From Clostridiales bacterium (GTDB lineage Bacteria > Bacillota > Clostridia > Saccharofermentanales > Saccharofermentanaceae): 34,709 nt of DNA. The stretch covers positions 1 through 34,709 of the forward strand of contig JAGAAI010000042.1 in the NCBI GenBank assembly GCA_017615325.1. Reading direction: 5' to 3'. The notes under the pieces were generated by a model. That model saw only the letters and a program-made list of their open reading frames with translations, searched no databases and was not told the DNA's origin. Below are positions 1 to 8,820 of this stretch, piece after piece. Within the stretch, counting starts at the first letter, position 1. The number at the start of each line of letters is the position of its first letter. The position numbers were made by a program, and so were the translations under genes.

Positions 1-740
1 CCGATACCATCGTCTGCGGAAGGACAGACACGCTCTATGTAACTGGCAACAAGTCGTCCGCGACCTGGTCCTCCTCGGATGATAAGATCGCCACAGTCGA
101 TAAGAACGGTGTTGTGACTGGCAAATCTGCCGGGACTGCTACCATCAGCGCAAAGTTTGATGGAAAGACATTCACATGCAAGGTCACGGTCCTTTATAAG
201 GATGTAACTAACGCATCGGACTTCTGGTATGCTCCCACCTATTACCTGACTGACAAGGGTGTAGTCAAGGGCTATGACAAGCAGACAAAGTTTAAGCCCG
301 CCAACGACTGTACGAGATCTCAGATGGTAACATTCATCTGGAGGCTCATGGGAGAGCCTAAGCCAAAGAGCACCACTTGCAAGTTCTCCGATGTCAAGAA
401 GACGGACTACTTCTACAAGGCCTGTATCTGGGGGAATGAGAAGGGTATCGTCGAAGGCTACAAAAACGGCACCTTCGGACCTCAGATCGTCTGCGCCCGC
501 CGTCATGCGGTAACCTTCCTCTGGAGACTGGCTGGATCCCCTGACCCCAAGAGCAGTAAGAATAAGTTCTCTGATGTGAAGTCTTCTGATTACTTCTACA
601 AGGCAACCCTCTGGGCATCCGAGAAGAAGATCCTCGCAGGTTACGACGACGGCACCTTCCGCCCCAACGGCAAGTGCTTGAGACGCCAGATGGTTACGTT
701 CCTATATAAATACGATAAGTTTGTTAACGGAAAAGGATAA
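1..740 (+). CDS. SLH-domain surface protein, C-terminal part (5' end outside window)
   Basis: The reading frame is open from base 3 to the stop at 738-740, so the start lies upstream of the window. The visible part begins in a bacterial Ig-like (Big_2) domain with the usual WSSSDDKIATVD and GVVTGKSAGTATI motifs. Three S-layer homology repeats follow, each with FWY/YFYKA near the start, a KGYDxxTxFxP core and an R(S/R)QMVTF helix. SLH triplets bind secondary cell-wall polymer, so this is an extracellular wall-anchored protein. Whatever functional domain it carries is missing. Its last residues, YKYDKFVNGKG, are identical to those of the large SLH protein ending at 8791, which suggests duplication or gene conversion between the two. 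Confidence 0.9.
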   Translation, partial: DTIVCGRTDTLYVTGNKSSATWSSSDDKIATVDKNGVVTGKSAGTATISAKFDGKTFTCKVTVLYKDVTNASDFWYAPTYYLTDKGVVKGYDKQTKFKPANDCTRSQMVTFIWRLMGEPKPKSTTCKFSDVKKTDYFYKACIWGNEKGIVEGYKNGTFGPQIVCARRHAVTFLWRLAGSPDPKSSKNKFSDVKSSDYFYKATLWASEKKILAGYDDGTFRPNGKCLRRQMVTFLYKYDKFVNGKG

Positions 741-800
741 ATCGCAGAGCGAGGCAATAGTAGAGAAAGTGTTTTCCCGGGACTTGAGAACTCCTTTCAG

Positions 801-866
801 ACGAAAAACTGTAACTTAATCGCACATTTTCCGACGAAAAAGTGTAGACTGACTACACTTTTTCGT
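801..866. repeat. Two tandem 33-bp near-palindromic units (operator-like)
   Basis: Unit 1 (801-833) and unit 2 (834-866) both begin ACGAAAAA(C/G)TGTA and both end in a reverse-complement arm rich in CAC-TTTT-C. Unit 2 contains a perfect 13-bp inverted repeat, 835-847 against 853-865, with a 5-base centre. Unit 1 is a decayed version with arms CGAAAAACTGT and GCACATTTTCC. The array ends 2 bp before a TATAAT box and 28 bp before the AAA/DUF4143 gene. It fits a tandem operator for a dimeric repressor, or a small extragenic repeat. The 853-865 arm is not followed by a T tract, so it is not a good terminator. Confidence 0.7.
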
Positions 867-873
867 ATATAAT
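845..873 (+). promoter_or_regulatory. Candidate promoter of the AAA/DUF4143 gene
   Basis: A perfect TATAAT lies at 868-873. The hexamer 17 bp upstream (845-850, TAGACT) is a poor -35 and lies inside the second palindrome. A factor bound there would compete with RNA polymerase. The predicted transcript would start near 880 and have a very short leader, with GAGGTG (880-885) as ribosome binding site. Confidence 0.5.
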
Positions 874-893
874 GTGGTCGAGGTGATGGATGA

Positions 894-2183
894 ATGGAAC
901 GTTTTTTGATGACAGATCTTAAAGCCTGGAAGGAAAATAAGCGGAGGAAACCGCTTATCCTTTGGGGCGCGAGGCAGGTAGGGAAGACCTGGCTCATGAA
1001 GGAGTTCGGGAAGAGGTATTACCGGAATACGGTCTATATCTCCTTTTACAATAACAGGAGAATGGCTGAGCTTTTTGAGTCTGATTACGACGCGGAGCGG
1101 ATCGTAGAAGCGATCGAACTGATCGAACATGTTAAGATCGAACCCGGTAATACGCTTATCATATTCGATGAGGTGCAGGAAGCTCCCAAGGTTGTAGAGT
1201 CCCTTAAGTATTTTTGTGAAGAAGCACCGGAATACCATATAGTAGCTGCAGGATCTCTTCTCGGAGTAGCTCTCCATAAAGATATATCTTTTCCGGTAGG
1301 GAAAGTGAATGAACTAAGATTGTTTCCGATGAATTTCAGGGAATTCATGCAGGCAATGGGAGAGAAGAAACTGTTGGATTATCTGGAAGACATTACAGAT
1401 ACTAAAGTTAAGGATTTTGCGAATGAATATCGGGAACTCTTAAAGATCTACATGTGTGTTGGCGGAATGCCGGAAGTTGTTGCAGCCTATGTAGAGGACC
1501 GCGATCTTAAGGAAGTCCGTCAGCTTCAAAATGATATTATCTCGCAGTATGAAGGCGACTTCGGGAAACATGCAGGGCCTGCTGAACTTACAAGGATACG
1601 TATGGTGTGGCAGTCTGTTCCCCTGCAGCTGGCAAAGGAAAATAAGAAATTCTTTTTCGGGCAGATCAAAGAGGGTGCCAGATCCAAAGAGTATGAGACA
1701 GCGATCCAGTGGCTTGCAGATGCGGGTCTGATCTATAAAGTCAACAAGGTAACCAAGCCTGCTGTACCTTTGAAATCTTATGTTGACATGTCAGCATTTA
1801 AACTGTTTATTCTGGACATCGGTCTGCTGGGGGCAATGAGTGAACTTGATACGAATACGATCCTGGAGGGTAACGACATCTTTGTGGAATTCAAGGGTGC
1901 TTTTGCCGAGCAGTATGTTCTTCAGCAACTCATGTCAGACAGCGATTACACACTTTACTATTATTCAGGAGATAAGTCGACATACGAGGTGGATTTCCTC
2001 TTGCAAAAAGGCAAGAATATCGTTCCTGTTGAGGTCAAAGCTGAGACTAACCTTAAGTCGAAAAGCCTGAAGATCTTCTGTGATAAATTCTGTCCGTCTG
2101 AAGCTGTCAGGATATCCGCATCTGACTATGTAGATCAGGGCTGGATGAGGAATATACCGCTTTGGGGAGTCAGCAGGCTGTGA
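894..2183 (+). CDS. ATP-binding protein, AAA_14 / DUF4143 family
   Basis: This 429-residue protein has an N-terminal AAA-type ATPase with Walker A GARQVGKT at residues 25-32, Walker B LIIFDEVQ at 88-95 and the AAGSLLG sensor strand at 118-124. The C-terminal DUF4143 region ends in a PD-(D/E)XK-like pattern: E365 and D367 (EVDFLL), then E380 and K382 (VEVKA). Length and domain order are typical of this very common but poorly characterised family, often encoded in accessory regions. The start at 894 is supported by GAGGTG about 9 bases upstream. It stands alone between two SLH genes and is unlikely to share their function. ATPase family assignment is firm; biological role is unknown. Confidence 0.9.
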   Translation: MERFLMTDLKAWKENKRRKPLILWGARQVGKTWLMKEFGKRYYRNTVYISFYNNRRMAELFESDYDAERIVEAIELIEHVKIEPGNTLIIFDEVQEAPKVVESLKYFCEEAPEYHIVAAGSLLGVALHKDISFPVGKVNELRLFPMNFREFMQAMGEKKLLDYLEDITDTKVKDFANEYRELLKIYMCVGGMPEVVAAYVEDRDLKEVRQLQNDIISQYEGDFGKHAGPAELTRIRMVWQSVPLQLAKENKKFFFGQIKEGARSKEYETAIQWLADAGLIYKVNKVTKPAVPLKSYVDMSAFKLFILDIGLLGAMSELDTNTILEGNDIFVEFKGAFAEQYVLQQLMSDSDYTLYYYSGDKSTYEVDFLLQKGKNIVPVEVKAETNLKSKSLKIFCDKFCPSEAVRISASDYVDQGWMRNIPLWGVSRL

Positions 2184-2335
2184 TCATGTTCTGCTTTTAA
2201 GGCAGGAGCGTAAGTGCTAAAATCTACTTATTAGGGATCTTGCCTTTCTTCCGGAGGCGTTTGGTCTTGGGATGAAGGTTTTCGAAAAGTTTTTTCGATA
2301 GATCCCCTTGATCATTTGAACGGAGGTGAAGTATC

Positions 2336-4522
2336 GTGAGAAAGATACTCAGTAAGACTTTGGCGGCGCTCCTGGCAGCTGGCGTTATCCTGGGATGCCT
2401 GATCGTTCCTTCCTCATCCATAAAGGCTGACGGGGATCCGAGTGACTACATTAAGATCAACAAGAAATCGACGGCTGTCGTTTGCGGGAAGAGCGAGACC
2501 CTCAAAGTTACAAGTGATGTCGGTTGGGATACCGGTAAGGTTACCTGGAAATCTTCCAACACAAAGATCGCAACAGTCAGCAGCAAGGGTAAGGTTACTG
2601 CTAAGCAGGCAGGCTCTGTCAAGATCACGGCAACGCTTGGTGATTATTCTGCCAGTTGCAGTGTTCAGGCCCTGTATAAAGATGTAGTTGATAAGACTTC
2701 TTTCTGGTACACCCCTACATATGAGCTTACCGATAAGGGCATCGTCAAGGGCTACGACAACCAGACGAAGTTCAAGCCTGCGAACAAGTGCACCCGTGCC
2801 CAGATGGTAACATTCATCTGGAGGCTTCAGGGAGAGCCGGAGCCTAAGTCCACTACCTGTAAGTTCAAGGACGTCAAGAAGAGCGACTACTTCTACAAAG
2901 CCTGCATCTGGGGCAATGAGAAGAAGATCGTTGAAGGTTACAGCGACGGAACTTTCGGACCTCAGATCACATGCGCGCGTAAGCATGCCGTAACCTTCCT
3001 CTGGAGGCTGGCAGGCAAGCCCGAGCCCGTGAATAAGAAGAGCAAGTTCTCCGATGTAAAGAAGACCGACTATTTCTACAAGGCCACTATCTGGGCTGCT
3101 GAGAAAGAGATCGTTGCAGGTTACGAAGACGGCACATTTAAGCCTGACGGCAACTGCCTGAGACGTCAGATGGTTACTTTCCTTTATAAGTACACCAAAA
3201 ATAAAAATAAGAAGTCGATCATATTCCCCGATAATCCTTCGGGCGGCGGCAACAATGGCGGCAACAACGGCAAGACAGGCAATAACGTCATAAACGTATA
3301 TTCCTATACCGATGAAGTCCCGAATTTAATTAAGGCTTATATGGATTCGCACCCCGACGTTGCCAAGAAATACAAGATCAAGACAACAGTCGTATATACA
3401 GACGGTGGTGCTTATCAGGCAGCGCTCGACGCAGCTCTGACAGCAGGCGGCGATACAGCTCCCGACATTTATGCGGTGCAGGAGGATTTCGCTTATAAGT
3501 ACACGAAAGGCGATATGTCCGCCTTTGCGGCTCCCTACACATCTCTCGGGATCAAGTCGAGCGAGATAACCGATGCCAAGATCGCACCTTATATCCAGGA
3601 TATCGGGACCAGAACGAAAGACAGCAAGGTCGTAGGATTGGCCTACCAGTCCAACCCCGGCGCCTTCATCTACAGAAGATCCATCGCGAAAGAAGTATTC
3701 GGCACGGATTCGCCCGATAAGATCGCAAGCCAGATCGGCCCCGGCTGGGATAAGTTCTTCAGCGCGGCTGCCAAGTTGAAGTCTAAGGGTTATGCCATCG
3801 TCTCCGGTTTAGGTGATGTACAGTATCCTGCCAACGGCGGCGCCACCCAGCCCTGGATCAACAAGAATAATCAGTTCGTAATAGATTCCAGCAGGGAAGC
3901 TTATTTTGATATCGCCAAGAAGCTCTATGTCAACGGCTACACCAATGATACGACCATGTGGACGGAATCCTGGTACTTAGATATGTGCGATATGGGTTCC
4001 AGGAAGTGCTTCGGTTTCTTCGGACCTGCCTGGATGATCAACTATATAATCGCTCCTCAGGCAAAGGATACATCAAGCGGCGACTGGGCGATCTGCAAGC
4101 CGACGCAGGACTTCTACTGGGGAGGCACCTGGGTCCTTGCAAACAAGGATACTGAGAAGGCTAAGGTTGTGGGCGACATCATAAGGTATATCACGCTTGA
4201 TACCTCCAATTCCGGCCTACAGTACAGATGGGCAAGAGGTGATCTTAACGGTGGTCAGCCCAAGGATACGGTTGCATCTTCCGTTGTCATGAGCAATGCA
4301 AACGGAAAAATCGAATTCCTTAACAACCAGGATATGTTCAAAGTATATAATCCTGCGCTTTCCCGTGTATCCGCCAAGGCCATATGCCAGTATGATTCAA
4401 CGATCAACGGTTATTGGATTGATTGTGTCAGGGAATATGCATACGGAGATGTATCGAAAACAGAAGCGATCAAGACCTTTAAGTCATATGTAGAAGACAA
4501 ACTGGGATTCAAGGCCAAGTGA
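2336..4522 (+). CDS. SLH-anchored extracellular solute-binding protein (SLH-SBP fusion)
   Basis: The protein has 728 residues with a GTG start, supported by CGGAGGTGA at 2321-2329. A signal peptide covers about residues 1-31. Cys21 in VILGC loosely fits a lipobox, so lipid anchoring cannot be excluded. Next come a Big_2 domain (about 36-112), three SLH repeats (about 113-295), a Gly/Asn linker (about 302-313) and, from about 317, an extracellular solute-binding protein family 1 domain (VYSYTDEVPNLIKAYMDSHP, DTAPDIYAVQEDFAYKY, GGTWVLANKDTEKAKVVGDI). This domain normally delivers sugars or oligosaccharides to an ABC importer. No permease gene lies nearby, so the partner is elsewhere, or the protein holds ligand at the wall. 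A terminator follows. Confidence 0.88.
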   Translation: MRKILSKTLAALLAAGVILGCLIVPSSSIKADGDPSDYIKINKKSTAVVCGKSETLKVTSDVGWDTGKVTWKSSNTKIATVSSKGKVTAKQAGSVKITATLGDYSASCSVQALYKDVVDKTSFWYTPTYELTDKGIVKGYDNQTKFKPANKCTRAQMVTFIWRLQGEPEPKSTTCKFKDVKKSDYFYKACIWGNEKKIVEGYSDGTFGPQITCARKHAVTFLWRLAGKPEPVNKKSKFSDVKKTDYFYKATIWAAEKEIVAGYEDGTFKPDGNCLRRQMVTFLYKYTKNKNKKSIIFPDNPSGGGNNGGNNGKTGNNVINVYSYTDEVPNLIKAYMDSHPDVAKKYKIKTTVVYTDGGAYQAALDAALTAGGDTAPDIYAVQEDFAYKYTKGDMSAFAAPYTSLGIKSSEITDAKIAPYIQDIGTRTKDSKVVGLAYQSNPGAFIYRRSIAKEVFGTDSPDKIASQIGPGWDKFFSAAAKLKSKGYAIVSGLGDVQYPANGGATQPWINKNNQFVIDSSREAYFDIAKKLYVNGYTNDTTMWTESWYLDMCDMGSRKCFGFFGPAWMINYIIAPQAKDTSSGDWAICKPTQDFYWGGTWVLANKDTEKAKVVGDIIRYITLDTSNSGLQYRWARGDLNGGQPKDTVASSVVMSNANGKIEFLNNQDMFKVYNPALSRVSAKAICQYDSTINGYWIDCVREYAYGDVSKTEAIKTFKSYVEDKLGFKAK

Positions 4523-4547
4523 TCTTCAAGGAATGATCTGTTCTGCG

Positions 4548-4574
4548 GAGCCGCCTTCGGGCGGCTCTGTTTTT
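4548..4574 (+). terminator. Intrinsic terminator of the SLH-SBP gene
   Basis: An 8-bp GC-rich stem, GAGCCGCC paired with GGCGGCTC, is closed by a TTCG tetraloop and followed by TGTTTTT. It starts 25 bp after the stop codon. Confidence 0.93.
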
Positions 4575-4599
4575 GTTGATCACTGCAATGTTTGAGGTG

Positions 4600-4617
4600 G
4601 TAAGCAGTACTGCTTAC
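4600..4617. promoter_or_regulatory. Perfect 18-bp palindrome (operator candidate)
   Basis: GTAAGCAGTACTGCTTAC is its own reverse complement over all 18 bases. It ends 7 bp before the -35 box of a near-consensus promoter and lies after the upstream terminator, so it belongs to the control region of the large SLH gene. Position suits an activator site, or a repressor site just upstream of polymerase. The cognate regulator is not identifiable from this window. Confidence 0.7.
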
Positions 4618-4624
4618 ATTACTA

Positions 4625-4653
4625 TTGACAAAGAACCGATTCTGGAATATATT
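4625..4653 (+). promoter_or_regulatory. Sigma-A promoter of the large SLH/transglutaminase-like gene
   Basis: TTGACA (4625-4630) and TATATT (4648-4653) are separated by 17 bp. One mismatch in twelve positions makes this one of the best promoters in the window. Predicted start is near 4660, giving a leader of about 64 bases. Confidence 0.85.
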
Positions 4654-4661
4654 AAATGGTT

Positions 4662-4685
4662 TTTACAAATATCTCTTTTTGTAAA
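4662..4685 (+). other. 5'-leader hairpin
   Basis: TTTACAAA (4662-4669) can pair with TTTGTAAA (4678-4685) around an 8-base loop, just after the predicted transcription start. It would sit at the extreme 5' end of the mRNA, where such stems often protect against decay. No ligand or protein is implied. Confidence 0.5.
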
Positions 4686-4723
4686 GGCCAAATCCATTTA
4701 TTCAGAGGGGGAGGTTTATGGCC

Positions 4724-7700
4724 ATGAAAAAGAGTGTGTTCACCAAGTTTATGAGCTTGACACTTGCGGCGGCGATTGCGCTGTCGTTCTCAGGGTTTAT
4801 TTATGCAGATGAGACTGGGGAGGGTGATACCAGGACCATTGTTGTCGATAATAGTGATCCGGAGCGCAGAGTTGTACCGGATTTCGATATCGATAATGAT
4901 GAAATGGCAGAACGTTACATAGCTAACAAGATGCCGGGAAGTAAGTCAGCAGAGTACAGAAGGTTCGACTTCGAAAATCAGCTGAATGAAGATGAACAGA
5001 AGGCGTTTCAAAAACTTAATCCTATTATTGCTCAAATTGCCGCAGGAGAACGGGCGAGCACCAAGATCATTCTTTCCGAGGAAGATTTTTCAATGACTGT
5101 TTCAAATTCTGAAGCGGGTGTGGAAACTTTTGAGGGTTTGTCCCAGGATGAGGTGAAGGATCTGGTGGGCAAGGTAATAGATAAGAAATTTGACTTGAAG
5201 AAATTTGTTAATGCCTTGATGTTTGCCAATCCGGATAATATGTATTGGTTTGACAAGACGTACGGATATGCTATGAGATACACAAAAATAATTGGTAACG
5301 ATCTGCTGACTGTGTCAGGGTTTACATTTGTGTTTTATGTGGCGAAGGAATACTGTGGTGCTGACCGGCTGACGATGAATACAGAATATGGTCAAGCTGT
5401 TGAGAAAGCAGCCGCAAATGCAGGCAAGATCATAGAACAAAACAAAAACTTGGATGATTACCTCAAGCTTCTTGCTTACAATAACAAGATCTGTGAATTA
5501 ACAGATTATAACGATAATGCTGCCGCCGGTGGTGTCTCGTACGGAAATCCCTGGCAGTATATCTGGGTCTTTGACGGGGATCCCGAGACTAAGGTGGTCT
5601 GTGAAGGTTACGCCAAGGCTTTCCAGTATCTTTGTGATAACTCTGTATTCCGCGGCGACGATGTTTATGTAATAACTGTTAGAGGAAAACTTGCGGGTGA
5701 GGGTCACCAGTGGAACATCGTTCATATGGATGATGACAAAAACTATCTGGTTGACATTACTAACAGCGATGGGAACAATAATCCTACGATTCTGTTTATG
5801 ACGGGAGCTGCAGGATCTGTAAGCGAAGGCTATAGCAAATATAATCTTTTCTATACCTATAAAACTGAGACCACCACGTATTTCAGTGAGCCACAGCTGA
5901 CGCTCTCATCGACCAATTATAATCCTGATAAGGTATATTACCTGTCATTGGATTGTGGTGCAAATGGAAGGGCTACATTATCGAAGACGTCTGCCAAAGC
6001 AGGCGAGTTGATCAGTATCACTACTAATCCTAGCGCCGGTTATGAGGTCGATAAGATCACTGTCAATGGTAAGTCTGTTGGCGGCAATCAATTCTACATG
6101 CCCGGCAAGGATGTTGTGGTAAAAGTAACCTTCAAGAAGATCGATTTCAAGATAAACTTAAAATATAACGAGGGCGGGAAAGTCACGGCCCCTGCTACCG
6201 CCAATTATGGCGATTTAGTTACCTTAACGGTGACCCCTGATATCGGCTATAAATACAACAACTGGTTCTATTTGAACGGCTATGCCGAGACTGGCAACAG
6301 TTTTACTATGCCTGACTATGACGTGAACATAGAGGTTAAATTCGAGAAAGAAAAATTTTATATAGTGGCTATACTTCCCCAACACGGAACAATGCAATTG
6401 TCCTCTGAATATGCAACCTACGGTGATAAGGTAACGGTCACAACTGTACCCGACACAGGATACGAGCTCGATTACATCAAGGTATCAGACAATGTAATCG
6501 AAGGAAATGAATTTATTATGCCTGCAGAATCTGTATATGTCATAGCATATTTTAGAAAAGCCGAATATTCTATTAAGACCGATTCCGGTATTGGCGGCAG
6601 CGCTTGGACTTCTGTGACCAAAGCAAACTATCAGGATACCGTCACGGTAAATGCAGTACCTGAGACAGGTTATAAGCTCGATCAGATCAAAGTCAACAAC
6701 GAAGTGATCAACGGAAATACTTTTACAATGCCTGCAAAGAATGTAGATGTTAAAGTAACTTTCAAAAAGATCAATTACAATTTAACTGTTAATGCAACTG
6801 CAGGCGGAACTGCCAAACTTTCTGCCACGACCGCAACCTATGGTGACACCATCAAAGTTACGGCCACTCCGGATACAGGATATATGGTCGATGAGATCCT
6901 TGTGAATGATGAGCCTATCGAAGGAAATACATTCAGTATGCCGAACAAAAACGTATCCGTTATGGTTAAATTCAAACTTGCGGATTACGCCATCACCGTA
7001 AATGCAGGTGAAGGCGGTACGGCAACTGCTCCTGCTTCGGCTAATTATCTGGAAGAGGTCACGATCGGTGCAAGGCCTGCTACCGGATACATGGTCTCTT
7101 CGATCACAGTAAACGGTACACCCAGAACAAGCAATAAGTTTGTCATGCCCGCAGAGCCTGTAACAATTGTTGTAACTTTCGCAAAGGTTGATTATTCGAT
7201 CACTGTAAATGCAGGTGAAGGCGGTCAGGCAAAGGCTTCTGCCAGTGTTGCAAACTATCAGGATCTGATCACGTTAGATGTTACCCCTGATACCGGATAT
7301 GAGGTCGATCAGATAAAGGTAAACGGCGAGCCGATCGACGGCAATACTTTCAAGATGCCTGCAGCTAAAACAACGGTTGAAGTAACATTCAGGAAAGCAG
7401 TATACGAGATCTCGCTGACCTGTTCTGAGGGCGGTGGTGCCGGCGTTTCCATTCCGGAAGGCAATTACGGTGACGAGGTCAGCATTGAATATAAGGCATA
7501 TGAGGGTTACCACTTTGACAGGATCATTGTCAACGGTGTGACCATCGACGGTACTACTTTCACTATTCCTGCTGAGAATGTAACCATAAGAGTCATTTTC
7601 GAGAAGAATAGCTACGATGTTAAGACTGCTGATACGACTAACGGCACTGTATCAGTGTCAGCGGAATCAGTGACATGGGGAAGCGAAGTAAAAGTTAATG

Positions 7701-8791
7701 TCGTTCCTGCCAAGAGTTACGAGCTGGATAAGCTCACATATACTCCCGAAGGCGGCGAGGCAGTTGACATCACGAATGCAAAGAAGTTCACGATGCCCAA
7801 GGCGAATGTAACGGTTGAGGCAACATTCAAGAAGGCTTTCGTTCCTACTCCTACGGCTACTGCAACCCCTACGACTGCCCCGAAAGCAACAGTAACTCCT
7901 ACAACTGCACCTAAGGCAACAGCAACTCCTACCGCAGTTCCTAAGGTGACAAGCAAGCCTTCCGCACCTACAGCTACGGTAACCCCCAAGGCAACGGCTA
8001 AGCCTACGACAGCTTCCAAGGTTACAGTAACTCTCGATAAGACATCGGCAAATCTTGTCTGCGGCAAGACAGTCACTTTGAAGGCATCCGTCAAGGGTTC
8101 TTCAGCCAAGGTCACCTGGAAGTCTTCGAATACGAAGATCGCAACAGTAGATGCTTCCGGCAAGGTAACGGCAAAGCAGGCCGGCTTAGTTACGATCACC
8201 GCAACTGCAGGAGGCGCCAGCTCCGAATGCAAGATTCAGGTCCTCTTCAAGGACGTCACAAACAGCAAGGACTTCTGGTACGAGCCGACCTACTACCTGG
8301 TAAATAAGGACGTTGTCAAGGGTTACGACAACCAGACCAATTTCAAGCCCACCAACGACTGTACCCGCGCCCAGATGGTTACTTTCCTCTGGAGACTCCA
8401 GGGTGAGCCCGCACCGAAGACAAACAGCACGTCTTTCACTGACATCAAGTCTTCCGACTACTTCTTTAAGCCCGTTCTCTGGGCCGTCGAAAAGGGTATC
8501 ACCACAGGCGTGTCAAAGACCAAGTTCGACCCTCAGGGTGTCTGCACCAGAGCCCAGACGGTCACCTTCCTTTGGAGGATGGCAAAGAAGCCCGCGCCCA
8601 AGACGACAGCCAATAAGTTTACGGATGTAAAGAAGGGCGATTACTTCTATAACGCAGTCCTCTGGGCAGCCGAGAAGAAGATCGTCGCAGGATACGACGA
8701 CAACACCTTCAGACCTCAGGGCAAGTGCCTGAGGCGTCAGATGGTTACGTTCCTGTATAAATACGATAAGTTTGTAAACGGAAAAGGATAA
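4724..8791 (+). CDS. Large SLH surface protein: transglutaminase-like domain, nine InlB-like repeats, Big_2, SLH x3
   Basis: The start at 4724 is preferred over the in-frame ATG at 4718, because GGGAGG (4709-4714) is 9 bases from the first and only 3 from the second. A signal peptide is followed by a transglutaminase-like (papain-fold) domain with a complete triad: Cys in VVCEGYAKAF, His in GEGHQWNIV and Asp in YLVDITNSD (295, 330 and 346, counted from 4718). Nine divergent repeats of about 70 residues follow (about 405-1039), each ending GNxFxMPxxxVxVxVxFxK like InlB/Flg_new-type repeats. A Thr/Pro/Ala/Lys linker (about 1040-1101), one Big_2 domain and three SLH repeats complete it. It is probably a wall-bound stalked enzyme or adhesin; its substrate is unknown. 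Confidence 0.9.
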   Translation: MKKSVFTKFMSLTLAAAIALSFSGFIYADETGEGDTRTIVVDNSDPERRVVPDFDIDNDEMAERYIANKMPGSKSAEYRRFDFENQLNEDEQKAFQKLNPIIAQIAAGERASTKIILSEEDFSMTVSNSEAGVETFEGLSQDEVKDLVGKVIDKKFDLKKFVNALMFANPDNMYWFDKTYGYAMRYTKIIGNDLLTVSGFTFVFYVAKEYCGADRLTMNTEYGQAVEKAAANAGKIIEQNKNLDDYLKLLAYNNKICELTDYNDNAAAGGVSYGNPWQYIWVFDGDPETKVVCEGYAKAFQYLCDNSVFRGDDVYVITVRGKLAGEGHQWNIVHMDDDKNYLVDITNSDGNNNPTILFMTGAAGSVSEGYSKYNLFYTYKTETTTYFSEPQLTLSSTNYNPDKVYYLSLDCGANGRATLSKTSAKAGELISITTNPSAGYEVDKITVNGKSVGGNQFYMPGKDVVVKVTFKKIDFKINLKYNEGGKVTAPATANYGDLVTLTVTPDIGYKYNNWFYLNGYAETGNSFTMPDYDVNIEVKFEKEKFYIVAILPQHGTMQLSSEYATYGDKVTVTTVPDTGYELDYIKVSDNVIEGNEFIMPAESVYVIAYFRKAEYSIKTDSGIGGSAWTSVTKANYQDTVTVNAVPETGYKLDQIKVNNEVINGNTFTMPAKNVDVKVTFKKINYNLTVNATAGGTAKLSATTATYGDTIKVTATPDTGYMVDEILVNDEPIEGNTFSMPNKNVSVMVKFKLADYAITVNAGEGGTATAPASANYLEEVTIGARPATGYMVSSITVNGTPRTSNKFVMPAEPVTIVVTFAKVDYSITVNAGEGGQAKASASVANYQDLITLDVTPDTGYEVDQIKVNGEPIDGNTFKMPAAKTTVEVTFRKAVYEISLTCSEGGGAGVSIPEGNYGDEVSIEYKAYEGYHFDRIIVNGVTIDGTTFTIPAENVTIRVIFEKNSYDVKTADTTNGTVSVSAESVTWGSEVKVNVVPAKSYELDKLTYTPEGGEAVDITNAKKFTMPKANVTVEATFKKAFVPTPTATATPTTAPKATVTPTTAPKATATPTAVPKVTSKPSAPTATVTPKATAKPTTASKVTVTLDKTSANLVCGKTVTLKASVKGSSAKVTWKSSNTKIATVDASGKVTAKQAGLVTITATAGGASSECKIQVLFKDVTNSKDFWYEPTYYLVNKDVVKGYDNQTNFKPTNDCTRAQMVTFLWRLQGEPAPKTNSTSFTDIKSSDYFFKPVLWAVEKGITTGVSKTKFDPQGVCTRAQTVTFLWRMAKKPAPKTTANKFTDVKKGDYFYNAVLWAAEKKIVAGYDDNTFRPQGKCLRRQMVTFLYKYDKFVNGKG
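5930..7834 (+). repeat. Coding tandem repeats, nine units of about 210 bp
   Basis: The units encode a beta-rich repeat with the pattern (Y/F)xIxVxAxxGGxAxxSxxxANYGDxVTVxxxPxTGYxVDxIxVN, then GNTFxMPxxNVxVxVxFKK. They diverge at the DNA level, so the array is old rather than recently amplified. They are divergent InlB B-repeat or Flg_new-like modules, which usually act as stalks between a catalytic or binding head and the wall anchor. Confidence 0.82.
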
Positions 8792-8820
8792 TTAACCCCC
8801 AAAGTTATCCGACCAGATTG

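Noticed and set aside
816..1277. Minus-strand frame opposite the AAA/DUF4143 gene
   Set aside because: It is a shadow of a well-supported coding region and starts inside the palindromic repeat.
2282..2298. Hairpin TCGAAAA-GTT-TTTTCGA before the SLH-SBP gene
   Set aside because: It is AT-rich with a 3-base loop and no following T tract; too weak to call as terminator or operator.
4573..4812. Plus-strand frame of 79 codons across the promoter region
   Set aside because: It spans the palindrome, the promoter and the start of the surface protein in another frame, with no ribosome site.
7717..8232. Long minus-strand frame rich in Val/Ala/Thr
   Set aside because: It is the reverse reading of the Thr/Pro/Ala linker and Big_2 region of the surface protein; composition is low-complexity and there is no ribosome site.
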